Part shown: positions 43,307-51,537 of the stretch, piece by piece
Layout of the letters: each line of letters begins with the position of its first letter
How positions within the stretch are numbered: the stretch's first letter is position 1
Assembly: GCF_014284335.1 (NCBI RefSeq)
Contig: NZ_JACOGF010000002.1
Span: forward strand, 186,001-250,000
Source of the DNA: Undibacterium hunanense
Lineage (GTDB): Bacteria; Pseudomonadota; Gammaproteobacteria; Burkholderiales; Burkholderiaceae_D
Reading direction: 5' to 3'
DNA length: 64,000 bases
Translations under genes and position numbers: made by a program
The notes under the pieces: generated by a model
Told to the model about the DNA's origin: nothing
What the model saw: the letters and a program-made list of their open reading frames with translations, nothing else
Database searches by the model: none

Positions 43307-45082
43307 ATGAAATCATCCCTGAGTGCCGTGTTGACTGCATTGGTCTGTAGCCTGCCCCTGAGCTTGCCGGCAATGGCGGCAGCCGATCCGAATAAAGTCC
43401 TGCATCTGTCGTTTGAAGCTGCCGATGATGGCTTTGATGCCATGCGCACCAATAGCGCCTATTCCAACTGGGTGTCCGATGCCATTTTTGAGGGCCTGGT
43501 GACCTATGATTATCTGGCACGTCCAGCCAGACTGGTGCCCAACACCATCGTCGCCATGCCCGACATCAGTGATGATGGAAAAACCATGACTTTCCGGCTG
43601 AAGAAGGGGATTTATTTCTCACCTGACCCCGCCTTCAAAGGCCAGCGCAGGGAATTGCTGGCCAGTGATTATGCCTATACCTTCAAACGCCTTGTGGACC
43701 CGAACAATCGCTCCACGCAGGCGAGTATTCTGGAAGGCAAGATCATCGGTCTGGATGAGCTGGTAACCGCAGCCAAAAAAAACGGCAAGTTCGACTATGA
43801 CAAGCCAGTTGCCGGGCTGGAAACACCTGACCCGTATACCCTGATCATTCGTTTGAAAGCACAAGACCTTGGCCTGATTTACTACCTTGCCAAACCCATG
43901 GGGGGCGCTGTGGCGCGTGAAGTGGTTGAACATTATGGCGAAGCAGTCAACCAGCACCCGGTAGGCACCGGTGCTTATATGCTCAAGCAGTATGTACCGC
44001 GCAGTAAAATCATTCTGGAAGCGAATCCCGAATACCGTGGTTTCGTCTGGGACTTTCAGGGTACCGGCAGTGACTGGGATAAACAGATCATCAAGGACAT
44101 GAAGGGCAAGCAGATGCCGCAGGTCGGGCGGGTGGAGATTGCCATCATAGAAGAAGAGCAGTCACGCTGGCTGGCCTTTGATTCTGGTCAGCTGGACTTT
44201 GAAATGCTGGTACCGGCAGCATCCGTCAAATTGCTGGATCAGGGCAAACTGAAGCCGGAATATGAAGCCAAGGGCCTGCGGCTGTATCGTACGGTAGACC
44301 CCGGCATTACCCGCACCTTCTTCAATTTCCAGGACCCGACTGTGGGCGGCTATACCAAGGAAAAAATTGCCTTGCGACGTGCTATTGCCCTGTCCTTCAA
44401 CCATCAGGAAGAAATTGACCAGGTCTGGTTCGGGCAAGCCATCAAAGCCAAATCCATGGTGCCGCCTGACGTGGCAGGGCATGACAGCACCTATCGCAAC
44501 AGCAATGCCTACGATCCCAATCTGGCCAACAAGCTGCTGGATAAATTCGGCTACAAACGTGGTGCTGATGGCTTTCGCAGCATGCCCGATGGTTCGCCAC
44601 TGAAATTGCGCATTCATTCGGCCCCCAAGACCAAGGACTATGCCCGCATGGAAGTCTGGAAGCGTTCGCTGGACAAGATAGGCATACGCGCTGAATTTCC
44701 GGTAGCCGGTTTTGCCGACAACCTGAAATCAGCTTACCAGTGCAAGCTCATGATGTTTGGCATGGGATACATCGCTGACATCCCGGACGGCATGGACTTC
44801 ATGGAACTGTATTACGGCAAGAATGCCTACCGCGGCAATCATGGCTGCTATAAATCAGCAGCCTTTGATGCCGCCTATGAAAAGGCCCGCATGATGCCGA
44901 ACGGCCCGGAACGTCAGAAAGTCTTCAACACCATGGAAAGACTGCTGGAAGCCGATACCGTACACAGCCTGGAACTGTGGCGCGTCCGTAACTGGTTGAT
45001 ACAGCCCTGGGTCAAGGGCTATAAGACGCATCCCATCATGCGCGGTGACTGGCGTTTTCTGGATGTGGAAAAGAGCAAGTAA
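43307..45082 (+). CDS. ABC-type peptide/solute-binding protein, SBP family 5
   Basis: The 591-residue binding protein has a short signal peptide (C-S-L-P-L-S-L-P-A-M-A-A-A). It is of DppA/OppA type: L-V-P-N-T-I-V-A-M-P-D-I-S-D-D-G-K-T-M-T-F-R-L near the start, D-P-Y-T-L-I-I-R-L, and R-R-A-I-A-L-S-F-N-H-Q-E-E-I-D in the second lobe. Such proteins bind oligopeptides, opines or heme. It lies 91 bases after the family 3 gene, again without a permease beside it. It is convergent with the NIPSNAP gene (9 bases between stops), so transcripts overlap at their ends. Confidence 0.88.
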   Translation: MKSSLSAVLTALVCSLPLSLPAMAAADPNKVLHLSFEAADDGFDAMRTNSAYSNWVSDAIFEGLVTYDYLARPARLVPNTIVAMPDISDDGKTMTFRLKKGIYFSPDPAFKGQRRELLASDYAYTFKRLVDPNNRSTQASILEGKIIGLDELVTAAKKNGKFDYDKPVAGLETPDPYTLIIRLKAQDLGLIYYLAKPMGGAVAREVVEHYGEAVNQHPVGTGAYMLKQYVPRSKIILEANPEYRGFVWDFQGTGSDWDKQIIKDMKGKQMPQVGRVEIAIIEEEQSRWLAFDSGQLDFEMLVPAASVKLLDQGKLKPEYEAKGLRLYRTVDPGITRTFFNFQDPTVGGYTKEKIALRRAIALSFNHQEEIDQVWFGQAIKAKSMVPPDVAGHDSTYRNSNAYDPNLANKLLDKFGYKRGADGFRSMPDGSPLKLRIHSAPKTKDYARMEVWKRSLDKIGIRAEFPVAGFADNLKSAYQCKLMMFGMGYIADIPDGMDFMELYYGKNAYRGNHGCYKSAAFDAAYEKARMMPNGPERQKVFNTMERLLEADTVHSLELWRVRNWLIQPWVKGYKTHPIMRGDWRFLDVEKSK

Positions 45083-45091
45083 GTCCTCGGG

Positions 45092-45397
45092 CTATTCAAA
45101 CACGGGTTTGAAAAAGCTGCGTTCATAGCTGACGATGCACTTGGTTTCTTCGGCAAACTTGAACGCAGCCTGGCATTCTGCATCGGCCGCCATCTGTATG
45201 CGGTACTGTTCATACGTCGCTAAACTAGGGAAGCTGAACAGCGCCAGCGCAACATTATTCGCACCCTCAGAAGGCAGGAAATAACCATGATGCTGGCCAC
45301 CAAATTTGGTGACCAGTGGTATCCAGAGTTTGCCGTAATGTTCAAACTCTTTCAGTTTGGCGGGGTCGATGATGTAGCGGATGTAGCAGGTGATCAT
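45092..45397 (-). CDS. NIPSNAP-family protein
   Basis: The 101-residue ferredoxin-like dimer-type protein starts M-I-T-C-Y-I-R-Y-I-I-D and has K-L-K-E-F-E-H-Y-G-K-L-W-I-P-L-V, then G-G-Q-H-H-G-Y-F-L-P-S-E-G and A-L-F-S-F-P-S-L-A-T-Y-E-Q-Y. This is the NIPSNAP fold. The family has no established bacterial role. The gene stands alone between a convergent binding-protein gene and a family D repeat element. Confidence 0.85.
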   Translation of the reverse strand: MITCYIRYIIDPAKLKEFEHYGKLWIPLVTKFGGQHHGYFLPSEGANNVALALFSFPSLATYEQYRIQMAADAECQAAFKFAEETKCIVSYERSFFKPVFE

Positions 45398-45431
45398 GGT
45401 TGGCTTTGCAAGGTGGGAGATATGGCATCTT

Positions 45432-45574
45432 AGAACCTGTTCACGATCTTACTGCGCAGGCGTGATCGGGGCTCATGCGCTGCTCAAAATGCTCATGTAC
45501 TAAAGTACATTCCGCTTTTTGCGCTGCTCTTCACCCCGCTGACGCCCGCTCGCTACAGATCGTGAACAGGTTCT
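45432..45574. repeat. 143-bp palindromic element, family D, copy 1
   Basis: Terminal repeats AGAACCTGTTCACGATCT and AGATCGTGAACAGGTTCT are perfect over 18 bases. Inside is a second stem and a tip hairpin TGTACT-AA-AGTACA (about 45497-45510). The core is different from families A-C. It lies between the NIPSNAP and HAF genes and fills the gap together with the hairpin at 45588-45617. A related copy is at 53877-54039. Confidence 0.82.
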
Positions 45575-45587
45575 TACACGTCCTGCG

Positions 45588-45617
45588 TTTGCCTGCCAGG
45601 TTAGGGTGGCAGGCAAA
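45588..45617. terminator. Hairpin downstream of the HAF-repeat gene
   Basis: TTTGCCTGCCA pairs perfectly with TGGCAGGCAAA around an 8-base loop. It is 28 bases past the stop of the leftward HAF gene. There is no U tract, so it may be a weak terminator or an RNA-end stabiliser. Confidence 0.45.
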
Positions 45618-45644
45618 TGCTAGCTCTGGCAGGCATGGATCGGG

Positions 45645-46754
45645 TCAGGCCCCGAAAAACAGCCTGCTTTCGAAAAACAAACCCTTCAGGCGTTTGCGGA
45701 ATATGGCCAGGCCAAGGGCTAGCAACACCACCAGTACATTGAAACCGAGTATCTTGGTACCGCCCAGATCAACAAAAGGGATGGCGTTCGAAGGCATGGT
45801 GGCAGCATACAGGCCGCGATCGTAACTGGCGCCTATCACCTGCCCGGTGTTGTTGATGGCATTGGTCAGGTACAGGCTTTTGCCGGCAGGGTGCAGTACC
45901 ATCTTGTTGTCGCGCCAGACGAAGGATAAACGCATATCCAGCGTATCGACCACACCGACCACATGGCCTTCATTATTGATGCCGGTGGCGAAACTGTCGC
46001 CAAAACCTATCTTGTCGCCCAGATCCACCATTTTGCTGCCGTCATGCACAAAGGCATGCCAGCGCCGGTCTTTGGTTTCCGATGCGCCGACCACCACACC
46101 CTTGTCATTGATGGCCGTCGCTGAACTGTAACGACCTCCTATAGTGCCAAGATCCACCATGCCCCTGGCGCTGTCATAGAAGAAAGCGTGACGTGAGCCA
46201 TCGGCTATCATTGCCGTGCCGGTTACCTGCCCCAGGTTATTGATGCCGCTGGCATAGCTGACCTTGCCGCCCAGGGTGCCCAGGTCTTTCAATGCTTCGC
46301 CGGGTGTGTACAGGAAAGCATGCCAGTCACGGTTGGGGGTATCGGCAAAACCGACTGCCAGACCGGCATTATTGATTGCAGCACCATAGCTGCTGGGGCC
46401 ACCCAGCGTGCCCAGCTCTTGCGTGCCATGGTCGCGGCTGCGGATGAATGCGCGCCAGGACTGGTCTTTTTTTGAAGAACCGACCACCTCGCCCTTGTCA
46501 TTGATGCGCTTGGCTTCACTCTCGGTTTCGCCTGGCAGTTCAAGCTTGATCAGCTTGCCGTTTTCAAAAAACACGGCATGCGGCGTGCCATCTTTTTCCT
46601 TGATGACGGCAGCAACCTGGCCTGCCGCATTCATGTCATAGGCGATGGATTCACCATACTGCTTACGTTCTATACCCAGAGAATGACTCGTCGCGGCAGC
46701 TTCGCCACCAATTAGGGCCAATAGCAACAAACCACTACGCAATGCATGAGGCAT
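45645..46754 (-). CDS. HAF-repeat exported protein with a C-terminal membrane anchor
   Basis: The 369-residue protein has a signal peptide and then about six repeats of the HAF pattern: L-G-T-L-G-G with S-x-A-x-x-I-N-N-x-G-x-V-V-G and R-x-H-A-F. The repeats make a beta-propeller-like or beta-helical body of unknown ligand. A hydrophobic helix followed by R-K-R-L-K is at the C-terminus (about 341-358). Many HAF proteins carry a PEP-CTERM signal for sorting, but I see no P-E-P here, only a plain anchor. It follows the AIM24 operon by 149 bases on the same strand. Confidence 0.83.
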   Translation of the reverse strand: MPHALRSGLLLLALIGGEAAATSHSLGIERKQYGESIAYDMNAAGQVAAVIKEKDGTPHAVFFENGKLIKLELPGETESEAKRINDKGEVVGSSKKDQSWRAFIRSRDHGTQELGTLGGPSSYGAAINNAGLAVGFADTPNRDWHAFLYTPGEALKDLGTLGGKVSYASGINNLGQVTGTAMIADGSRHAFFYDSARGMVDLGTIGGRYSSATAINDKGVVVGASETKDRRWHAFVHDGSKMVDLGDKIGFGDSFATGINNEGHVVGVVDTLDMRLSFVWRDNKMVLHPAGKSLYLTNAINNTGQVIGASYDRGLYAATMPSNAIPFVDLGGTKILGFNVLVVLLALGLAIFRKRLKGLFFESRLFFGA

Positions 46755-46903
46755 ACGAGCATCCTTTCAAAAGGAGTTTTGTGCGGGAGAATTAGCTGAT
46801 GAATATACAGATGTATTGCTTGATGATAAAGATAAATTATGGCTTCTGTCGTTATCGGCCATCGCGCAGCGTTTCTGATGCGCGACGGGCCGTTACGTCC
46901 GTC

Positions 46904-47992
46904 CTATTCCTTCGCCGGACGGTACTGGCGTGCCCAGCTGGCAAAGGCGCCAACGCTGCGGGTTTGTATCCACAACTTGCCTTCACCCTTGAAGCGGCAG
47001 ACAAAGCCTTCGCCGGAGAAGAACAGGGATTTGTAGCCGCCGACTTTGCTGATGCTGTATTCCAGTCCATCGGTAAAGGCGACGATGTTGCCGGTGTCGA
47101 CGACATAGCCATCCTTGACGTCGATTTCTATGATGGCACCGTAGCTGTTGAGCCACAGGTCACCTTCGCCGGAAGCACGGATCAGGAACAGGCTTTCGCC
47201 AGAAAAGAAACCCTTGGTAAAGCCTTGCCACTTGGTTTCTATGGTGATGCCCGGGGTGCTGGCGACAAAGGCACCGCTTTGCAGGTACAGGGTTTCGCCC
47301 CGCAGGTAACGGTGGACCAGGTCACCGGGCGTGGCAGGGGCAATACCGATTTCGCCTGGCCCATTTTCAGCAGTGAATTCATTGAGGAACAGGTTTTCGC
47401 CCGACAGCATGCGCGAGATGCCGCCTTTCATCTTTGTTTTCATGACCAGGTTGGTGTCCATGGTGGCCATGGCACTGGCTTCGACTTTCAATGTTTTTCC
47501 GGCGGGTACGTCAACAGTCAGGAAACCGAAATCCGGCCTGCCATCGATTTTAAATTTCAGGCCATCAAACGTGACAGCAGCGGCTGGTTTTGTCGTTTCG
47601 ATCGCTGTGCGGATGGCGGGCGGATCTTGCTGGGCTATCGCTGGTGCTGGTGGTGTACTTTCGGGCGCGGCTGCTGCCGGTGCGGGCGCAACTGATGCAA
47701 CTGCCGCAACTGCTACAGATGCCGGAGTGGTATCAGCGGCTGCATTGCCTGCCACGTCTGCCTGATCTTTCAGTATCACTTTCAAACCAGCTTTTTCTAT
47801 GGTCAGGCGGTATTTTTCTGCGGTGGCCGCATCCAGTCCGCGCTTGATGACGCGCGGTGCCGTGTCGAGTAACTGTTTAGCCTGTTCGCCAGACAGCTTG
47901 AACAGTTTTTCTACCGTTGCGCAAGCTTGCTCGAAGCTGATGCCTTCAGCCAGTTCACCGGTGAGGACGATATCTATATTGGTATTGTTCAT
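46904..47992 (-). CDS. AIM24-family protein with an N-terminal L7/L12-like domain
   Basis: The 362-residue protein has three parts. Residues 1-80 form a small helical domain (F-K-L-S-G-E-Q-A-K-Q-L-L-D-T-A-P then V-I-K-R-G-L-D-A-A-T-A-E-K-Y) resembling the C-terminal domain of ribosomal L7/L12. An Ala/Pro-rich linker follows (80-145). The last 210 residues are an AIM24/TIGR00266 domain: G-K-T-L-K-V-E-A-S-A-M-A-T-M-D, F-L-N-E-F-T-A, P-G-D-L-V-H-R-Y-L and S-G-E-S-L-F-L-I-R. The AIM24 fold is a beta-prism-like structure with no known enzyme activity. It is last in the four-gene operon, eight bases after the second AIM24 gene. No signal peptide is seen. Confidence 0.85.
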   Translation of the reverse strand: MNNTNIDIVLTGELAEGISFEQACATVEKLFKLSGEQAKQLLDTAPRVIKRGLDAATAEKYRLTIEKAGLKVILKDQADVAGNAAADTTPASVAVAAVASVAPAPAAAAPESTPPAPAIAQQDPPAIRTAIETTKPAAAVTFDGLKFKIDGRPDFGFLTVDVPAGKTLKVEASAMATMDTNLVMKTKMKGGISRMLSGENLFLNEFTAENGPGEIGIAPATPGDLVHRYLRGETLYLQSGAFVASTPGITIETKWQGFTKGFFSGESLFLIRASGEGDLWLNSYGAIIEIDVKDGYVVDTGNIVAFTDGLEYSISKVGGYKSLFFSGEGFVCRFKGEGKLWIQTRSVGAFASWARQYRPAKE

Positions 47993-48000
47993 GGCTGTCC

Positions 48001-48687
48001 TTATCGTTTGCTGCCTGCCTTGAGATTGGGGCCAAGCAGGCCACCAAAACTGCCTTCATTGTGCGACTGGCACCAGACCGTGCCACGACCAGAGAATTTA
48101 CACACCATGCCCTCACCACCGAGTATGGATTGCAACCAGCTTTTGCCGGCCTTGGTAATGGAAAATTGCAGGGTTTCGCTGAAAGCCACGATATGGCCGG
48201 TATCGACGATGTAATCGCCATCGATTTCTATGGGATAAATGGCACCGAAAGAAGACAGGACCGCCGTTCCCCTGCCTTTCAGCTTGAGCCAGAAAATGCT
48301 TTCACCGGACAGTATGGATTTGAAACCCTGCCAGCCCAGATCAACTTCTATACCCTGATCACAGGCGAGGAAAGAACCACCCTGTACGATCAGATTATCG
48401 TTGTTCAAGGGCAGTACCAGCATGTCACCTGCCAGGTCGGTACCCAGCCAGACTTCGCCCGGCGTATTCTGTGGTTCAAAGTGATTTAGGAACAGGGATT
48501 CACCACCGAGCAAACGCTTGGCTGCCTTCAACAGCGAGCCGCTTTGTTTTTTATGGGTAGTGGTAGTGATTTGCATGTTGCTGCTCATGGCCAGCATGGC
48601 ACCAGATTCAGCGGTACATACTTCACCAGGACGCAGGCTGACTTTGGCAGCGGTATTGCCAGGCTGACTGACTAATTCTACGTGCAT
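48001..48687 (-). CDS. AIM24/TIGR00266-family protein (second copy)
   Basis: The 228-residue protein is almost wholly one AIM24 domain: G-E-V-C-T-A-E-S-G-A-M-L-A-M-S, G-G-E-S-L-F-L-N-H-F-E, P-G-E-V-W-L-G-T-D, L-A-C-D-Q-G-I-E-V-D-L-G and G-G-E-G-M-V-C-K-F-S-G-R-G. The repeated G-E-S-x-F motif and the hydrophobic strands are in place, and there is no sign of decay. It lies 12 bases after the third copy (upstream in the operon) and eight before the first. Divergence between the three copies shows old duplication and separate roles. Confidence 0.87.
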   Translation of the reverse strand: MHVELVSQPGNTAAKVSLRPGEVCTAESGAMLAMSSNMQITTTTHKKQSGSLLKAAKRLLGGESLFLNHFEPQNTPGEVWLGTDLAGDMLVLPLNNDNLIVQGGSFLACDQGIEVDLGWQGFKSILSGESIFWLKLKGRGTAVLSSFGAIYPIEIDGDYIVDTGHIVAFSETLQFSITKAGKSWLQSILGGEGMVCKFSGRGTVWCQSHNEGSFGGLLGPNLKAGSKR

Positions 48688-48699
48688 GATCGCGTCCTC

Positions 48700-49359
48700 T
48701 TATAATTTGGGATTAAGCCATCCAGCCAGGCTGGAAATGCTGCGGGTTTGTATGATGATCTTGCCCTTGCCGCTGACACGCGTCACCAGGCCCTCGCCAC
48801 CAAAGAAACTGGAAAACAGGCCACCCGCCAGTTGCAGGTTCAGGCGCAGGGATGGTTCATACGCCACCAGGTGGCTGGTATCGACGATATATTCGCCATT
48901 CACTTCTTTTTCCAGCAGTGCGCCATAGGAACCAAACCAGACCTTGCCGTTACCGCTGACCTTGATACGGAACAAGCCTTCACGCGCGACCCAGGAAGCA
49001 AAACCGGCAAAGCCCAGCCCGATCTTTACCCCTTCTTCGCAGGCCAGAAAAGCACCGGGCTGCAGGTAATAGACTTCATCATTCAATTCCCTGCACAGGA
49101 TTTCACCTGGTGTAGGCTGGACGATGTTGATGCGGCGTGACGCTGAAGTCGCATTCTTGAAACGGCTGATGAACAAGGATTCATCACCCAGATATTTGCG
49201 CAGCAGACCCTGGATCAGGCCGCCATTGAAATGTGCCGTCAAATCCAGACTGGCATCCATGCTGGACATGGCATCGGGTTCAGTCAACAGGCTTTCACCC
49301 GGTTCGAGTTCGATCTCGACATAGGAAAAAGCATGTCCTCCCTTGATATTTGCTTTCAC
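48700..49359 (-). CDS. AIM24/TIGR00266-family protein (third copy)
   Basis: The 219-residue single-domain protein has G-E-S-L-L-T-E-P-D-A-M-S-S-M-D, D-E-S-L-F-I-S-R-F-K-N, P-G-E-I-L-C-R-E-L-N, L-A-C-E-E-G-V-K-I-G-L-G-F and G-G-E-G-L-V-T-R-V-S-G-K-G. It is the classical TIGR00266 form. It is the first AIM24 gene after the M48 peptidase gene, 21 bases downstream of it, so it is probably made together with the peptidase. No transmembrane segment or signal is present. Confidence 0.87.
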   Translation of the reverse strand: MKANIKGGHAFSYVEIELEPGESLLTEPDAMSSMDASLDLTAHFNGGLIQGLLRKYLGDESLFISRFKNATSASRRINIVQPTPGEILCRELNDEVYYLQPGAFLACEEGVKIGLGFAGFASWVAREGLFRIKVSGNGKVWFGSYGALLEKEVNGEYIVDTSHLVAYEPSLRLNLQLAGGLFSSFFGGEGLVTRVSGKGKIIIQTRSISSLAGWLNPKL

Positions 49360-49380
49360 TGCGACACTCCTTTTGTTTGG

Positions 49381-50604
49381 TCAGGATGCTGATACTGACG
49401 GTTTTTCTGGTGTTGTTTTTGATGGTTCTGCTTCGGATGATTTTGCGACAAATTTTTTGACGGCTTCCTGCAAGTCTCTGAACGCTGCTTCCTGATTCAC
49501 ATATTGTCCCTTGGATTGGCCGATCAGACTACGCAAATTTGTCAGGCGCTTCTCGCTGGCGGGATGGGTGCTGAGCAGGCCCATGGCACGTTTGTAAGCT
49601 TCCCTTGCCTGTTTGTTGTCGATTTTTTCCATGGCGGCTTTTTCTTCTGCAATCATGCGTTCAAAAAAACGCGGCAAACCCTCAGGGTTGATCTCTGCGC
49701 GCTGTAACAGACGCACGCCTTTTTCATCCGCATCAGTTTCAAATTGACGCGAATATTGCTGGCTTAGCAGCAAGGGGGCTGCACTGCCCACTGTCGCCAG
49801 CAAGCCGCTGACATCGCCGAATACGGCACTGGCTACCAGATAAATGCTGGCATTGCTGATGACGCTGCGCATGCCATGCCTTTGTTCGACATGGCTGATC
49901 TCATGTGCCAGCACACCCAGCAATTCTTCGGCACTGCCCGCCTTCAGGATCAGGCCAGAGTTGATGGTGACGTACCCACCTGGCAGCGCAAAGGCATTGG
50001 TACTGCTGTCATTGGCGATGACGATGGTGTAGCGATAAGGTGAATTTTCCAGGGCCTGCAGCAAGGGTGCAGTCAGCGGCTTGAGCAAAACATCCGCCTC
50101 TGCCCTGGGCATATGCTTGTTTTCCAGCGCTTTTTCAGCGGCGACACCAGCACCCAGTTTTTCTTCCCATTGCACCGGGATTTTTTTTGCTGCGTATTCA
50201 GAAAAGCTGCCCATTTGCCACAGCATACCCAGTGGTAGTGCGATCAGCAGCAAGCTCAGTCCCAGCAATATGGCCCAGCCCTGCACGCGTTTGCGGCGGG
50301 CCACACTTATCTGGCGCGAACATTCAGGGTGGGCGCGCAGAATGGGGTTGTCCAGTATGCCCAGGTCACTGGTGTACAGGACCAGATCAGGGTGACCCAG
50401 GTGTTTGATGAAGACCAGTTTATTGGCTGCCCCACCCAGTGTCAGTTCCAGCCGGGTAAATGGCAGAGTACCGACCAGTGATGCCACTTGATAACTGACC
50501 CCCAGTTGCGTTAGTTGCAGTTCACCGGTATCACGGCCACCAGGCAGGGATGCATGAAAGGCATGACACGAATAATTGGTGGAGGTAAGCGCAGCTGCGT
50601 GCAT
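49381..50604 (-). CDS. M48-family metallopeptidase with an N-terminal soluble domain
   Basis: The 407-residue protein has an unusual layout. Residues 1-100 are a small beta-rich domain (V-S-Y-Q-V-A-S-L, F-T-R-L-E-L-T-L-G-G and N-K-L-V-F-I-K-H). One membrane helix at about 107-127 (G-W-A-I-L-L-G-L-S-L-L-L-I-A) follows, then the peptidase with zinc motif H-E-I-S-H and Glu in Q-F-E-T-D-A-D-E-K-G. The motif I-V-I-A-N-D-S-S-T-N-A-F-A-L-P-G-G is the M48 strand before the zinc helix. Relatives act on membrane or periplasmic proteins. It heads the tight operon with three AIM24 genes, which suggests that it works with, or on, them. Confidence 0.88.
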   Translation of the reverse strand: MHAAALTSTNYSCHAFHASLPGGRDTGELQLTQLGVSYQVASLVGTLPFTRLELTLGGAANKLVFIKHLGHPDLVLYTSDLGILDNPILRAHPECSRQISVARRKRVQGWAILLGLSLLLIALPLGMLWQMGSFSEYAAKKIPVQWEEKLGAGVAAEKALENKHMPRAEADVLLKPLTAPLLQALENSPYRYTIVIANDSSTNAFALPGGYVTINSGLILKAGSAEELLGVLAHEISHVEQRHGMRSVISNASIYLVASAVFGDVSGLLATVGSAAPLLLSQQYSRQFETDADEKGVRLLQRAEINPEGLPRFFERMIAEEKAAMEKIDNKQAREAYKRAMGLLSTHPASEKRLTNLRSLIGQSKGQYVNQEAAFRDLQEAVKKFVAKSSEAEPSKTTPEKPSVSAS

Positions 50605-50872
50605 GAATGGCCTGTGTGATGATAAAAAGAAACTGCATTTTGCCTGACCTTGGCCTGCATGTGATCAACACAGCCAGGATGATGGCTGAATTGTAAATCA
50701 GGCCTAGTCGTCTTTTGATATTGTTTTTATCATGCACGGCAGGTAGCCAGATCGAAGGGCTTGGCCGTGCAGGCAGCCGAACGCTCATTTTCAGGGTATC
50801 GGGTATCGGGGTCAGGGCTGTCAGTCAGTCGCCCGGCGAGGCACGGTTGACTTCTTGAACAGGCACGTTGAA

Positions 50873-51283
50873 TTATTTTTTTGCTGGCGTATCTGATGAA
50901 ACCGACCAGCTTAAACTGCCCTTGTTGCCATCTGTCGCCGTGCGCAGACTCGCTAGCAGGCTGTTTGCCGATTCTGCCGTGTCGTCGTTGACGGCCATAG
51001 GTTTTTGTAGCTCGGCTGCCCAGGTCGTGGAATGTCCACCCTTGTTATCCGTTTTTTCGGTTACCGTTTTCAGATAGGGTAAATGATTGACGTTTAATAC
51101 CTTGCAAAAGGAATCGAAGGCATCACCGTTGTCTGTCTGGAACTTGACCTGAAACCGGATGTTTTCAAGCCGGTTCTTGCTCATGGCATGTATGAGATCG
51201 GAAGGTAAATCATTGCCTGCATACACATTCGCAGAGGTGGCGATAATCATGCTGGCCAAAGCAGGAAACAGATAATTTTTCAT
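50873..51283 (-). CDS. Small secreted protein of unknown function
   Basis: The 136-residue protein has a signal peptide (N-Y-L-F-P-A-L-A-S-M-I-I-A-T-S-A-N-V-Y-A-G) and a mature part of about 115 residues. One Cys (S-F-C-K-V-L) and several Asp/Asn/Ser-rich loops are the only landmarks. It has a good ATG at 51283 near GGGGGAG. No family is recognised. The gap to the M48 gene holds no gene, and the gap from 51284 to 51537 is AT-rich with no obvious feature besides the leader of the helicase gene. Confidence 0.6.
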   Translation of the reverse strand: MKNYLFPALASMIIATSANVYAGNDLPSDLIHAMSKNRLENIRFQVKFQTDNGDAFDSFCKVLNVNHLPYLKTVTEKTDNKGGHSTTWAAELQKPMAVNDDTAESANSLLASLRTATDGNKGSLSWSVSSDTPAKK

Positions 51284-51537
51284 GGGGGAGCGCTTTGATT
51301 TAAATTGTATTTGTCATAATGAAGTGAATTGCTCTTCATTTTTCTGACTTCTGATACAGGGCCAGAGTTGCCAACAGCCGTAATAATAGCAAAAAAATAA
51401 TGACATCTGGTACAGTTTATTGTCAGCAGGACACTGCGCAAGACAGGAAATTCCCCTCAGTTCAAGGCATAAGAGTAAACTACGCCCATTAATATCCTGT
51501 CGCATCCTGCGATACGAGCGAACGAGCGAGCATCGCC

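Noticed and set aside
46904..49359. Three AIM24 genes as broken pieces of one gene
   Set aside because: Each has its own start, ribosome site and complete domain. They differ from one another over their whole length.
51314..51505. 63-codon leftward frame before the helicase gene
   Set aside because: Rich in Cys and Tyr with no helix pattern, no ribosome site and no likely homologue.
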